This document shows positions 53,694 to 64,000 of a stretch of 64,000 nt of DNA, one piece after another. The notes below the pieces were generated by a model. The model made no database searches, was not told the origin of the DNA, and saw nothing but the letters and a program-made list of their open reading frames with translations. This DNA is from Paramacrobiotus metropolitanus. Lineage: Eukaryota; Tardigrada; Eutardigrada; Parachela; Macrobiotidae. The position numbers and the translations under genes were made by a program. Numbering within the stretch: the stretch's first letter is position 1; the number at the start of each line of letters is the position of its first letter. The DNA lies in assembly GCF_019649055.1 (NCBI RefSeq), contig NW_026570268.1, forward strand, positions 558,001-622,000, written 5' to 3'.

Positions 53694-55608
53694 TTATTGC
53701 CATTGCATTTTGCCGGTTTGTAGACTGAAAATTACGAATATTGTGTATGGTATGATGAAGTTAATCCAAGCTTTCTGTAAAGGATAACTGCGCGAAAAAC
53801 AGGAACATGGAGTGTTGAGGAAGCATACAGCAGTGTCCCAGCATATAATGCAGTCAGCCACGAATTCCATGACGATTATGTAGAGAGAAAGGTCATGAAC
53901 GGCCTGCTCAAGCTGCAGGAGCGGCTGCCGGAAGTGCACGTCGTGCACACAAAAACGACACAATCGTGACCACGTACGCAGCCATCTACGACCGTAACGA
54001 CACTATGATTAATCAAACCTTTCCGTTCTACATAACACATAATAATATTAAGCAATCCCTCACCATGGTCAGTTTTGTATAGGGATGTGCGCAGTATGTA
54101 TGCATGAGTACAGATGCTAATACGTACTGTACACAGCTAGATATACGCGATCGTTATAAGCGGTCAAAGACGGAAAGGTAAAATACAGTTTACAACGGTG
54201 TACCTGCAGCATTACAGCACGGTTTAAGACGAAAAATTTGGCGGCAGAGTAATATTTGCAGGTCAAAGTATAGGTTGCGCATAGCCAGCGAGTTTGACCG
54301 ATGGTACGGGAGTCTCCATTATTACGTTCACTTCCGCTCGCTGCCGTTACCTGTCGACAGAAACGAATTAACGAATTCGCGCTACAGGATACAGAACCTC
54401 GATCTCTCGTTTAAATTCATTAACTGCTTGCACAGATATTATGAGTTTACTTAGAAGTACTTAGATATTATTAAGATGATTGTTATTACTATGTGGTAGC
54501 TATAGTCTTATAGATTTCACTGTATATCACATATCAGTATACGATATGCGCTACTTTATTAGGCAATAGCCATCCAATTAAAGTACATGGTGGACATTGC
54601 GTTTATTATATATTACCCTCCTATCGATTATTTTACGTACCAGTCGATTTTATAACGATTCGTTGCTTAAGGTCACCTACCTGTCCATTGCCGGGGCCTT
54701 CCTGGACAGAGTGCTCACCATTCTGACCCATTATGCAATACCAAGTTTTAACTGTTTCGAATCTCTAAACAAAATAACGAGCGAACGCATAAACACATCA
54801 GCATACTGTACGTTTTTCATGATCAGCGAATAAACTAAATCAACAAATCCTACTTTTTTTGCGGATACTGCATTTGTCGACCGTAGTTAAAATTATTTTT
54901 TATCGCCAGATAAACCGTTATTATATCGGACCATTCCTTATAACAGGATACCAATGCACGCTGCTTCAAAAAAAACCTCAATAACATGTAAGTTAGTAAC
55001 TGTTAGTTTTTTCCTTTTTTTTACTGTTAGTCAGAGCGCCGTTAACTTATCACAGTAAGTACTGTGTACAGTAAAGTAAAGAGTACAATACAGTATCTGT
55101 GTACGTAATTACGCACCTGCTCCGCGCTCCACTCCGCTGCCAGCACAAGGGAAATAACGAGGCAGCCATGATAGAGCGGAAAGGCCAGTAAGCTGCTGAT
55201 TGTGTCGCTGGTGAGGTAACTACCGAATTCCACCAGATGCGCCACGCCCTCCATAACCACAACGAAGAACGCCATGAACAGGGTCACAATCGGCCAGCCA
55301 ATCAGCGTGTTGGTGCTGGCGAAGAGTGCGTCCATGGCGGCTTCCAGCGTCTCCAAGCGACGGGTCTGTTGCGGTGTGCGCCGCTGCTGGCTGGACATCC
55401 GCCGTCGCACATGCTGGTTGAAGGCGCTGGCCGTATGGCCGAATCCCAGCAGGAGGAGGGTCAGCGCGGAGTGGACCAGTTGCATGATCGATAGGCTGCT
55501 TAAGCTGATTGTCATGCGGATGGCCTGTGACAAAGAGACCAGGAAAGGCGACATTACGTAAAGTACACATATTGTACAGTACTTGCATATATAAATAGTG
55601 TATATATG

Positions 55609-55653
<45 letters not shown>

Positions 55654-56387
55654 GTACCAAAAGTACCAGCAGTTTTAACGTGTTTGTTAAAACTAATATC
55701 CGGTTGCAACTCAGGGACATCTTCGTTAATTTGTAAAAAAATGGCTAAAATTGCAGTTTGTTGTAGTTACGCAATTTTTAATAAGCGATCGGATAAACAG
55801 TGGCTTCCGCCTGGCCCAACTAGACTTTTCACTGTGTAATATCATGATTAATAATTAATAACTTACGAAAATTTCGTTTTTTCCAAAATTTTACGGAAGC
55901 CATATTTTTTATATAAAATGAAAGTCTGATGATAAAATCTGAAAAATTTTGTTGTCTTCATTACGTTTCAATAAATTATTAGTGTTTTGGTTTCAGCATC
56001 TGAAATATACTTTTATGGCTGTATTAAAGGGTTTGCGAAAGCCAAGTCTTATCCACTGTTTATTGAAGTCAGGTATGGGTTTCATATTCACTTTGATCCG
56101 AATCTCGACGGCTCTCTCTCTAAACGCTGTGTCTCTCACGTTCTCATGCTGACTCGCTTCATCTTATACTTCTCTTTTAATTTCCCATCAAGCGCGTGCA
56201 GTCAGTTCAATTAGCCATCGCAACCCAGCCAAAACACCATGCCTACTGCCCTCCTTCAAGCGCGTGCATGAGTCTGTATGTTTACTGATTATGTTCAATT
56301 TTTTTATGCGGTTGGTGTGTGTTGCATTGTCGCGTGCCATACATCCCGCATAATTTGTATTGTGAGCGTCCTTTCCTTACTCATAAC

Positions 56388-56428
<41 letters not shown>

Positions 56429-57120
56429 TAGTTTTTATATGGTGCATATATATAGTGCATATATGTATATATAAATAGTGTATATATACAGACGCGGCAT
56501 TGGACCATCTTAAACGATGGAAATATGTACTTTTGATTTTCATCGTTTAAGATGGTCCAATGGCGCGTCTAGCAATTAGATGCTACCAATACGGTAGCGA
56601 ATAGGCTATGGTACCGTTGGTACGTCACCTGTCGCTGCTGCGGCGTCACAGCGAAAAAAGCGTAATTCGTCGCGTTGGAATGGTTTGGGCTCGGCCGGAG
56701 CGCAGTCAGTGTCGACTGCAGAAAGGTCACCAGGGCGTACGTCAGAAATCCGATAACCAGCAGGTGCAGGCCAATCCAGCTGCGTCGCAGCTGTCGCTCG
56801 CACTGTTGACCTTTGTCCATGGCCGTTACGGCGCTCTTCAGGTCGCCGAGAGCGCGGACGAGGGGGCGGCAGTGGAGCGCCAGGGCTATTAAGCACAGCA
56901 GGGCAATGCTGGTGTAGAGCTGTGATTGGGCATTGATGAAGAAGCAGAGGAAACCGCTGCGGCAGGCGTAGACGTCCAGGCTGGCCGGCGGCTGCAGTCC
57001 ATAGTCGCTCCACTCGATGACCACGGCTAACGCTTGCACGACAATCACCGCCATCCACAGAACACCCCGCAGGATGCGCTGGCGCGCCCGGTATTTTAAT
57101 CGTAAACCGCTGGGCATCAT
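53694..57120 (-). CDS. Probable seven-transmembrane gustatory-receptor-like protein
   Basis: Proposed exons are 57120-56587, 55524-55117 and 53924-53694, in frame, for about 390 residues, the usual size of invertebrate gustatory receptors. Exon 1 has three hydrophobic helices (around VLWMAVIVVQALAVVIEW, LYTSIALLCLIALAL and GLHLLVIGFLTYALVTF) and a potential N-glycosylation site (NHSNATN). Exon 2 has three more (IMQLVHSALTLLLLGFG, TLFMAFFVVVMEGVAHL, YHGCLVISLVLAAEW) around a basic loop. Exon 3 is the weakest: phase fits and it offers LLQLEQAVHDLSLYIIVMEF and a seventh helix (WINFIIPYTIFVIFSL), but the canonical TYxxxxxQF end is absent. Donor choice at the end of exon 1 is ambiguous (56593 or 56587). 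An acceptor just upstream of 57120 suggests a missing 5' exon. No family motif proves the assignment; topology and size suggest it. Confidence 0.5.
55612..55647. repeat. (TA)n microsatellite
   Basis: An uninterrupted TA tract of about 18 units in the first intron of the receptor-like gene. Its left flank (ATATAAATAGTGTATATATGG) resembles the flank of the second TA tract at 56391. Confidence 0.9.
56391..56425. repeat. (TA)n microsatellite
   Basis: A second TA tract of about 17 units, followed by GTGCATATATATAGTGCATA and ATAAATAGTGTATATATACA, which echo the flank of the tract at 55612. Confidence 0.9.
56490..56570. repeat. Near-perfect inverted repeat (hairpin)
   Basis: The left arm (56490-56519) and right arm (56541-56570) are complementary at 29 of 30 positions, each containing CATTGGACCATCTTAAACG or its complement, with a 21-base loop. 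It lies at the start of the first intron of the receptor-like gene, next to a TA tract. It may be a tiny MITE or a folding RNA element. Confidence 0.85.
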
Positions 57121-59446
57121 CTTGGATTGCAAATCTAAAGAAGGTTAAACATTTAATAAAATATGCTCGTGTCTGACATACAGTATGTACTTTTACACTG
57201 TTCATACGCAGAAACTGCTGGTTGTTGGATGCTCAGAGTAGTTAACGACACCAGTGAAAGGTCACGACTCACCGATAAGAGAAGATGTCCTACAATTAAT
57301 GGCGAACGACGACAGTTGGCCGGTGAATTGTGCAGTGTGTACTTTTATATAATATATAATCATTCTTATAATATTGCAGCAGGCACACAGTCACTGCGGC
57401 ATGCACGTACTGGCGTAAGTACCGTACATAATAACGTACAAGTACCTTTTTATAGTACGTATCTGTGTACGTGCTAATTGCTGATAAATTCCCCACCGAT
57501 GCCAACAGCCGGTCTGGATCTGTGTCTCTTATGTTAGTGCATCCTTGTGACTTACATAACCAGAATACCTTTATCGTTGTACTTCCTCCTGCAAGCAATG
57601 TGAGCCGGAAATCCCGATTGGGTCGGCGTAGTGGCGCGGCAGACATCCCGTAAATGCGTTCACCTTCCATGACCGAACCCTAAATGCTTAGCGTCATGGT
57701 TGATGTAGAATAGCAAGTAGGAGACACGATATTCACGGAATAAGTTAAAGTAACCAATTGGTTATCGTCAGACTAACGTCCAGTACTACGGTAGGCATAA
57801 AATACTAACATCAATACTGCTATAAATAAAATAAGATAATAATTATAATAATAATATAGACTATTATATAGTTAATAAATACTGTTCTGTGCTCGAAAGC
57901 GATTGTACCGATTATCGACAGAAGTATTCGATATAGCTTTATCAAGTACTTACTACCCGTAATACGAGTACCCGCCTACTTTATGCTTTCTTGGTTTCTA
58001 CAGCAAAATGATGCCATATCGTGCGATGTGCATGAAGGGTTTTCCATGTACAGTACGAGTACGAATAATCTACTTGTACACTCCTGTAGATGCTAATAAA
58101 TTTTCTCCTGAAAAGGTTCTTGTTCTTACCTTTCCTAGTTTCTAGCTTATCTTTTCTAGTTATTGTTAATTATTGAAACTGCATCTCTGAAAAGGCTCGG
58201 TTATGTACCCGTATTTTATGAAATATCAATAAGTAATTAGCTACAATCCGTAGTAACTGGTAAACTGCAACAGCACTTGTGCTACAATTAGTACAATACT
58301 AACGAGAATTACTAATACATGTACAGCAGCACGTTGCCGCTACCGTACTGCACATAGCACATACTCAAATATCCATTTATAAACTGTATTTATATATATT
58401 ATATATACAATATATATACATTTATATTTACATATATATTATATATATATATATTATATATATTACCTTGGAAGCTTAATAAAATGTGGAAATTTTTCGT
58501 GGATTCTAATTCTTCTGATATTTTTAGTGTTCGATCGGTTGGTGCGTTTAAACATGCGTTGTGCAGTGTAAATTTTGTTTAAGCGTGCTGGGAATTTTCT
58601 CTATGCAGTTCCTGTTTGGCCAGGTTTAAAATCCCATGCTAGTATGTCATCCTAGCCGGAAATGGGCTACCTGCTCCACGAAGAAATAATAATAATAATA
58701 ATAATAATATGCTTACAGTATTTGTAAATATATATTAATGGCCCACTCGGTCCTTATAAAAAAGCGGTCCACTCAGTTCTTCAAGCAGAGAACTAGTATT
58801 GTTTTAATGCGAGGCATTGCTGCATGTGTACAGGAAACGTATTCTGTATTGGTAAGAGGTTGGACGAAGTGTATTACCTACTTATAAGCTTATGTGATTT
58901 ACCGCGTGATTTTCTGTTTTACCAATGTATTTGTAAAGAACCAAATAAAATACGTACTACTTACAGTATCTATTTTTATAAGTAATACAGAATGTACAGT
59001 ACAAGATATTGTATCGTTTGTACTATAAGTTACAATTTTGCAGTAGGATTAAACTGTAAATTTTAAAAGCATTCTTTAAAGGCGAAGTAATCAGTGCATT
59101 ACATGCGTTTAAATGTGCTGTATATAGAATATATAAACTTGTGCAGTCTCCTTGGATTTCAAGATCCATACTTCGTAAAGGTCAACAGTCAACACCTTCA
59201 ACTTTCAAGTGTGTACTTGTGGTGATAATACTGTACTTACTGTACTAGCATCGATCGTCTTTATTGATAGCTACAGCGTGCAGTGGCTCATAACAGTTGA
59301 GCGTGGACATTATAAACGCGTTCACACTGCTGTACTTAATTATCGCATCAAATGAGGTTGGATAAGCAAAAGCTGGATCGATTGTTGGAGCACTCATACG
59401 TTTGCTCATACGCCCATCCCATCCCGTGCCATCCCGGCCCGGGCCC
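57121..59446. other. AT-rich spacer dense in GTAC words
   Basis: No gene is recognised over 2.3 kb. GTAC-bearing words (AGTACTTACT, GTACAGTACG, GTACGTACTA) are frequent. A TATA-rich tract lies at about 58385-58465 and an (AAT)n tract near 58685-58708. A missing 5' exon of the receptor-like gene could lie in the left part. Confidence 0.4.
58385..58465. repeat. Imperfect TA/ATT simple repeat
   Basis: Runs of TATATA interrupted by TT and CA over about 80 bases, ending TATATATTACC. Confidence 0.8.
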
Positions 59447-59725
59447 CTATCCGCGCGGTGCACCTGGAATGTTCAAATAGAAGGAGCCGCGTTTGTTGCG
59501 CTCGGCCATCCTGTAAGCAGCATCCGGCACGGGCATGCCCCGCCCATATCCGTATCCGGCGTCCTCGGCGGCGGCTGGCTGGGCCATCTGGCGCGCGAAG
59601 CCCGGCTGGTACTGATACGGATCCGGCTGGAAATTGTAGTTATACTGCCATGACTGGGCCAGGCTGCCGTCAATTACACTGACCGCCACGGCCAGCACGC
59701 ATACCAACAGATAGGCGCTCGGCAT
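59447..59725 (-). CDS. Small secreted protein, candidate peptide precursor (paralogue 2)
   Basis: Single exon, 92 residues. Residues 1-23 form a signal peptide (LLVCVLAVAVSVIDG, probable cleavage after SLA). The mature part aligns with the protein at 52868-53137: QPDPYQYQPGFARQMA, AAAEDAGYGYGRGMPVP, MAERNKR, then GSFYLNIPGAPRG and stop. Conserved points are QPDPY, YQPGFARQMA, AAAED, GYGYGRG, the Lys-Arg cleavage pair, the Gly-Ser-aromatic start of the last peptide, and the Arg-Gly end. A mature GSFYLNIPGAPR-amide is predicted if processed like a neuropeptide. The two genes point toward each other with the receptor-like gene between them. Function unknown; secretion and processing are inferred from the sequence. 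Confidence 0.65.
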   Translation of the reverse strand: MPSAYLLVCVLAVAVSVIDGSLAQSWQYNYNFQPDPYQYQPGFARQMAQPAAAEDAGYGYGRGMPVPDAAYRMAERNKRGSFYLNIPGAPRG

Positions 59726-60858
59726 TCTCGCCGATTTCTCGGTTAGTTCAACAAATTTATCGTCCGGCTGCCTTGCCTGGCAAGTAAATAATTTACGGTA
59801 AATTGTAATTATACAATGAACCGTTAAAAGGCCACTGGGTAGCCGATTTATAATAAAAACTGATGCTCCACAGAAGGATCTGCAACTAAATCGTACTTAA
59901 TTACTTTTTAATATTGTGGGTTTCAACCATTTCCGGTTGCTAGGGTAGGGTGCCTGCCAACCGCTGCAGTAAACAATAAACAGTAGCAGACAAAAAGACA
60001 AAAAGTACTTAGCAAACAAACAAGTCTTACACATAAGTACTTCTGAAGTAAGTACTTTTCACGTATTACTTACTTAAGTACTTATGAAAGTATTTTTATT
60101 ATACAGTACATAATAATTTTAGTACATAATTTTAGTAATTTTTTATGTACAGTATCAAGTTAGGCGCAGTACAGTACAAGTACTTCCTTTATTTGCTAAT
60201 AATTTTATAATTATTATTACTTGTGTACTTGTGCCGCATGTACAAATTAGAAATTACATTACTTAGATACAGCACGAGTAGGTACGACTATTGTGATTTC
60301 TGTTTTCAAGCCAACATTTTTATACAATAATAACAAATCAGAATACTGCCAACAATATGAAGCAGGACAACAGAATTCATAAGTAACGAAGATTATGGAG
60401 AATGTTGTGAAAGAGTGCGCTGTAGCGCAGTACCACAGAGCGGCTGCCACGTCGCACCACAGTCAGATTAAATTAAGAGGCTATCATTCATAAGGAATAG
60501 TGACAAGTAGCCGGCGGGCGGCAGTCTGCTGCGGTACACTCAAGCACAGGTCAATGCGCCGCCGCCGCAGCGCCGGGAAGGTCAGCCACGTGGCCCAGCC
60601 GTATTCCGAAGGGAGCCGGCTTCCTCTGTGTAGACAACTGTTATGGCATCGGTGTGGCTGCTTTGGTTAGGGATTGAAAGGAATCGACACGTGTCATTTC
60701 TGCAGGAATCCGCGTCGTCGCTCAGGCGGCATGAACCTGCGCGAAACAACGGGTTTATTAATAATATGGCCAACCGCCCTCGTTCAGCGACTATTAAATG
60801 GAACGAGCAGCGGGTTTGTCTGTTGTATGCTCCACCGCCCGCGGTGGGCGCCTAGCGC
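59726..60858. other. Spacer with dense AGTACTT palindromes
   Basis: No gene is accepted. About 60000-60260 is packed with AAGTACTT, AAGTACTTACTT and GTACAGTAC words. A GC-rich island at about 60491-60629 keeps an open minus-strand frame (EYGWATWLTFPALRRRR) behind a possible acceptor. It could be a missed terminal exon of the gene to the right, but the reading phase from the donor at 60868 does not suit that frame. Confidence 0.35.
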
Positions 60859-63283
60859 CTAACGCACCTTGACATCGCTTGCTGTCGAAGTCGGTCCGTC
60901 CGCAGACGATGGGGTCGTGTTGCTGCTGGGCGGGCTGGTGGGGAAGGTTGGTCTGCCATCATTATTATTGATCACGTTATTGTTAGCCACATCGACATTA
61001 TCGTCGTTGTTAGGGGGGCGTGGCTGTGGGGGCGCACCTGATTGCGGGAACTGCGGCTGCATCGGCGACGGCGGCTGCGGCGGGCCCGAGTTACCTGTGA
61101 AACCCAGCAGATTAACGTGGCTGCAGCCGGTTAACGGTACACCGCCGCTGTGGCGCGGGCGACTTACGGAAGTCAAAGTTCATTGGCGATTGGCCCATTC
61201 CACCCATTCCGCCCATTCCGCCCATTCCACCCATTCCACCCATGCCGCCCATTCCCATGTTGCCCATACCGCCCATACCGCCCATCATATCGCCGCCCAT
61301 TCCGCCGAAAGAGGGGAATCCGCCGCCCATTCCTCCCATCCCGCCCATTCCACCCATGCCGCCCATGCCCGGCATGCCTCCGCTTCCGCCGCCGAATCCG
61401 GCGTCCCTCTGCGGGGCTCCGCCGAAGCTGGGCATCATCTGGCTGCCTCCGCCCATCATGTTCGGACTAGGGTTGGCTGGTTGGTTGGGATTGCTGACTG
61501 CTCCATAGTTTTGACCTTTAAGCAACGACAGCCGCTTGTATATTGTAATTATCCCTCATGAACGATAATTTCCCAGTAAGCGCAAGTCATAAGCTCGCGT
61601 TGATTTCTATCAATGTATCGGCGAGAGTCCCCTACCTATGATGCCGTTACCGTAAGGTCCGTAGCCGACGGCGCCGTTGCCGTATCCGCCGTAGGGCGCG
61701 GCCTGTGGTCCGCTGAAGCTAGGGAGGTTGTTTAATCCCTGCGGACTGGAGAAGACCTGCGACTGCAGACCGCCCTGACCGGCCATCGGGTTCTGGTTGC
61801 CGCTTGCCCCAAAGGGACTGTTGGCGCCGAAACCGCTGCCGCCGGGTCCAAAGACGCCCTGGGCCAGGGGACTGTTGAAGCCGCCCATGCCGGCGCTGAT
61901 GCTGGACATGGGGCCGGACGAGCCGAACGGACTGTTGGCGCCGCCCATGGCCGCGAAGGGCGAATTGGCGCCGAACGGGGAGTTGGCTCCAAAGGCGTCG
62001 TTACCGCCGGGAGGCGACGAGAGTTGTGCGCCGGGGTTCACCTGGTTAGGCGCTCCCGCCAGCTGTTGGCCCTGTTTCGCCAGTTGACCTTTGACGGCCG
62101 CTTTGGCGTCGGTGGGCGGGGAGTTGCCCTGGGCGGCGTTCATGAAGGCGGAGGGGTTCTTCCAGGGGTCGTTGAAGACGTCGCCCATGCCGCCGGCGCC
62201 GAAGGTGGTGAAGGCGTTGGCCTGGTCGCCGCCGCCGCCGGGGCCGCCCGGCATCTGCATCGGCTGGGGCATCTGCATGGCGCCGGGTGGAGCGCCACCT
62301 TGGAACCCTCCGCCGGGCGGCATCATCATGGGATTCATGTTGGAGCCCTGACCCATCATCTGCGGCGGCTGGCCGAACCCGCCGCCGCTCGGCATTCCCA
62401 TTCCACCTCCCGGCATCCCACCGCCTGGCATCCCACCGCCCGGCATTCCGAAGCCGCCGAAGGGGTTCTGCTGTTGCGGCGGAGGCTGCTGGAAGTTATT
62501 AGGCGCACCGCGGCCGGGGCCGCCTTGGCGTTGCTGGTTGAGCGCCTGGCCGATGTTGTTGAAAGGCGTGGCACTGCCGGCGAAGCGGGGATTATTCCCG
62601 CTGTTCAGCGGGGCGATGGGCGCCGAGGGCGAATCGATTTTGCGGGAGGACAGGCCGGGGTTGGCGTTGGGGTAGGCGTTGTAGGGCTGGTCGTACAGGC
62701 TGGGATTGTAACCGGCGCCCGAAGCGGGCCCGTACGCCGGGAAGTTGGAGCGAGCCAGCGCTATGCTGGGCGACTGCTGCGGTTGGCTGTTATAGTAGGC
62801 GTTTGGGTTGGGCTGGTACTGGTTGGGGTTGCCTAACGACTGGTACTGCGGCTGTTGAGGCTGACCGGGTTGCGGGTACGGCTGGTACTGCCGGGACTGT
62901 GGTTGTGGCGGGCCATTGGCGGTCGGTTGGTTTTGTTGAGCAAATACTGCAGAGGAAATAAAAAGAAATCGTACATAATACAAATGTCATATAAAACATA
63001 TAATTATATGCTCCGCATTATGTGGTATATACAGAGTACATATATGGTAATATATGCTACATGTTATATATCTATACTATATATGCCAATATATAGATAT
63101 ATATCTATATGCCATATATACCACACTATTTATGCCTTATATATGCCATACATATCCTCCATTTAAGGCACATATATGCCACGTGCGCCAACGTTTAACG
63201 GCAATTTAATTAAGCCACTGAAAAGGTCACTTACCGGAAGGAAGAAGGAAAACTAGGAATAGTCCGCTGCTGCGTTGTCGCAT
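60859..63283 (-). CDS. Secreted low-complexity Gly/Met/Pro/Gln-rich protein
   Basis: Four exons join in frame: 63283-63235, 62946-61636, 61515-61168 and 61094-60859, giving about 647 residues. Exon 1 plus the start of exon 2 encode a signal peptide (SSGLFLVFLLPSVFA, then QQNQ). The mature protein is low complexity: a Gln/Pro/Tyr-rich start, three PGGGM repeats, several ANSPFG motifs, a long MGG repeat run in exon 3, and an Asn/Ser/Thr/Pro-rich tail. No globular domain or cysteine pattern is seen, so a structural extracellular matrix, cuticle or mucus role is plausible, but this is inference. A donor-like GTGCGT overlaps the last codons (AAG then GTGCGTTAG), so the true 3' end could lie further left. 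I do not recognise a named family. Confidence 0.65.
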
Positions 63284-64000
63284 GGTGCAGCTGAAGGGGG
63301 AAACAATAAAAGGAAGTGGTCGAAGCGTGGATTATCGAACGTTACACTCAGAACGATCGAGCCAAAGAATATCCGGTGTTTCACAGCTGAAGCGCTGCTG
63401 AGAACGGTGTGCACACTTGTGCGACTAGGTCATTCCGGTGCACGGAATAACGAGACGCACGAGAAGATGTGCGATTGAGGGTAAACGGCGATACTGTATA
63501 GTGCCAATGAAAGAGGCTGCCGGTGAGAAAGTGGCTAGGATCCCATTGAATTTGAGAATAAATGTGTTAAGGAAAGAAAGAAAGAAAGTAAGAATGACTG
63601 CTTAGAGTTCACCTGGCCCGGAACTCGTTTCTTGGCCGGCTGTTATATACTAGTCAACGCCGGTCTATCGTGATCTGATGATTCTGATCATGAGTGCAGG
63701 TGCAGTGTACTTTGCGGATGCGACGCGGTGAATCTACGATGTGATGTTCTATAAAGCAGCGTTCTTTGGCTTTGACCTGCGAGAGTGTCTTCACACTGTA
63801 TATGTACTGTTGATCATCAAAATGCCGTTTGGCCACTTTTCGCGGGCAGCTGCTCTCTTCCACGAAGCAGCCATAATTCTAATCTTGTCGTCATGTTAGC
63901 CGTTTCAAACTGGCTTAGTAAACGGTAGCCAGCACCTCGAATAATTATGATAACTGTACAATGACTAGCAGCATATGTGTAATAAAACTATACACATATA
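63284..64000. other. Upstream region of the low-complexity secreted gene
   Basis: No gene is recognised to the right edge. The part next to 63284 should hold the promoter of the leftward gene. A GAAA repeat (GGAAAGAAAGAAAGAAAG) lies at about 63571. The open frame at 63654-63863 (-) has no recognisable features. Confidence 0.4.

Noticed and set aside
54597-54833. Plus-strand frame containing VTYLSIAGAFLDRVLTIL
   Set aside because: A hydrophobic stretch inside an intron of the minus-strand receptor-like gene; no splice partner and no family match.
62024-62836. 270-codon plus-strand open frame
   Set aside because: Shadow of the repeat-rich exon 2 of the secreted low-complexity protein.

Overview
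The window is eukaryotic nuclear DNA. Its genes are split by many GT-AG introns (one looks GC-AG), with GC-rich exons set in AT-rich introns and spacers. The orthologues all belong to a small-genome bilaterian with compact genes. Two features make an ecdysozoan, most likely a eutardigrade, my best guess: an F-box-like protein whose N-terminal half (VNYGNTVLALRDG, WIHSSRLWPH) resembles, from memory, an expanded tardigrade family, and a gustatory-receptor-like membrane protein. The species cannot be proven without a search. All exon joins below were made by hand, using splice sites, reading phase and similarity to known families.

Layout from left to right: the last exon of a C1QBP/p32 mitochondrial gene (+); a four-exon F-box-like gene (-); a complete seven-exon SLC35B1 nucleotide transporter (+); a complete neurofibromin (NF1) gene (+) of 25 coding exons over 20 kb, encoding about 2896 residues with the RasGAP arginine finger and FLR motif intact; an RNF5/RNF185 membrane-anchored RING E3 ligase (-); a CIP4/FBP17/TOCA-type F-BAR, HR1, SH3 protein (+); an SH2B/Lnk adaptor with no visible PH domain (-); a stand-alone CASP Golgi coiled-coil protein (-); and a phytanoyl-CoA-dioxygenase-like protein with two iron ligands altered (+).

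From about 51.6 kb to the right edge the DNA becomes accessory in character. It holds two paralogous small secreted proteins in opposite orientation (52.9 kb and 59.6 kb). Each has a signal peptide, a conserved core and a Lys-Arg site before a short C-terminal peptide ending Arg-Gly, as expected of an amidated peptide precursor. Between them lies a probable seven-transmembrane receptor gene of gustatory-receptor type. A broken duplicate of the dioxygenase's last exon, TA microsatellites and a near-perfect hairpin are also here. Beyond them is a secreted, Gly/Met/Pro/Gln-rich low-complexity protein (60.9 to 63.3 kb).

The NF1 introns are unusually repetitive. They contain a tandem duplication that copied a 3' splice site, a block shared by introns 16 and 17, a 73-bp minisatellite, a strand-biased G/T minisatellite and a dispersed element present three times. 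Several genes relate to Ras and receptor tyrosine kinase signalling (NF1, SH2B, TOCA) and others to the endomembrane system (SLC35B1, RNF185, CASP), but there is no operon and no evidence that these neighbours are co-regulated. The most novel material is the paired peptide-precursor family, the candidate dioxygenase pseudoenzyme and the PH-less SH2B.
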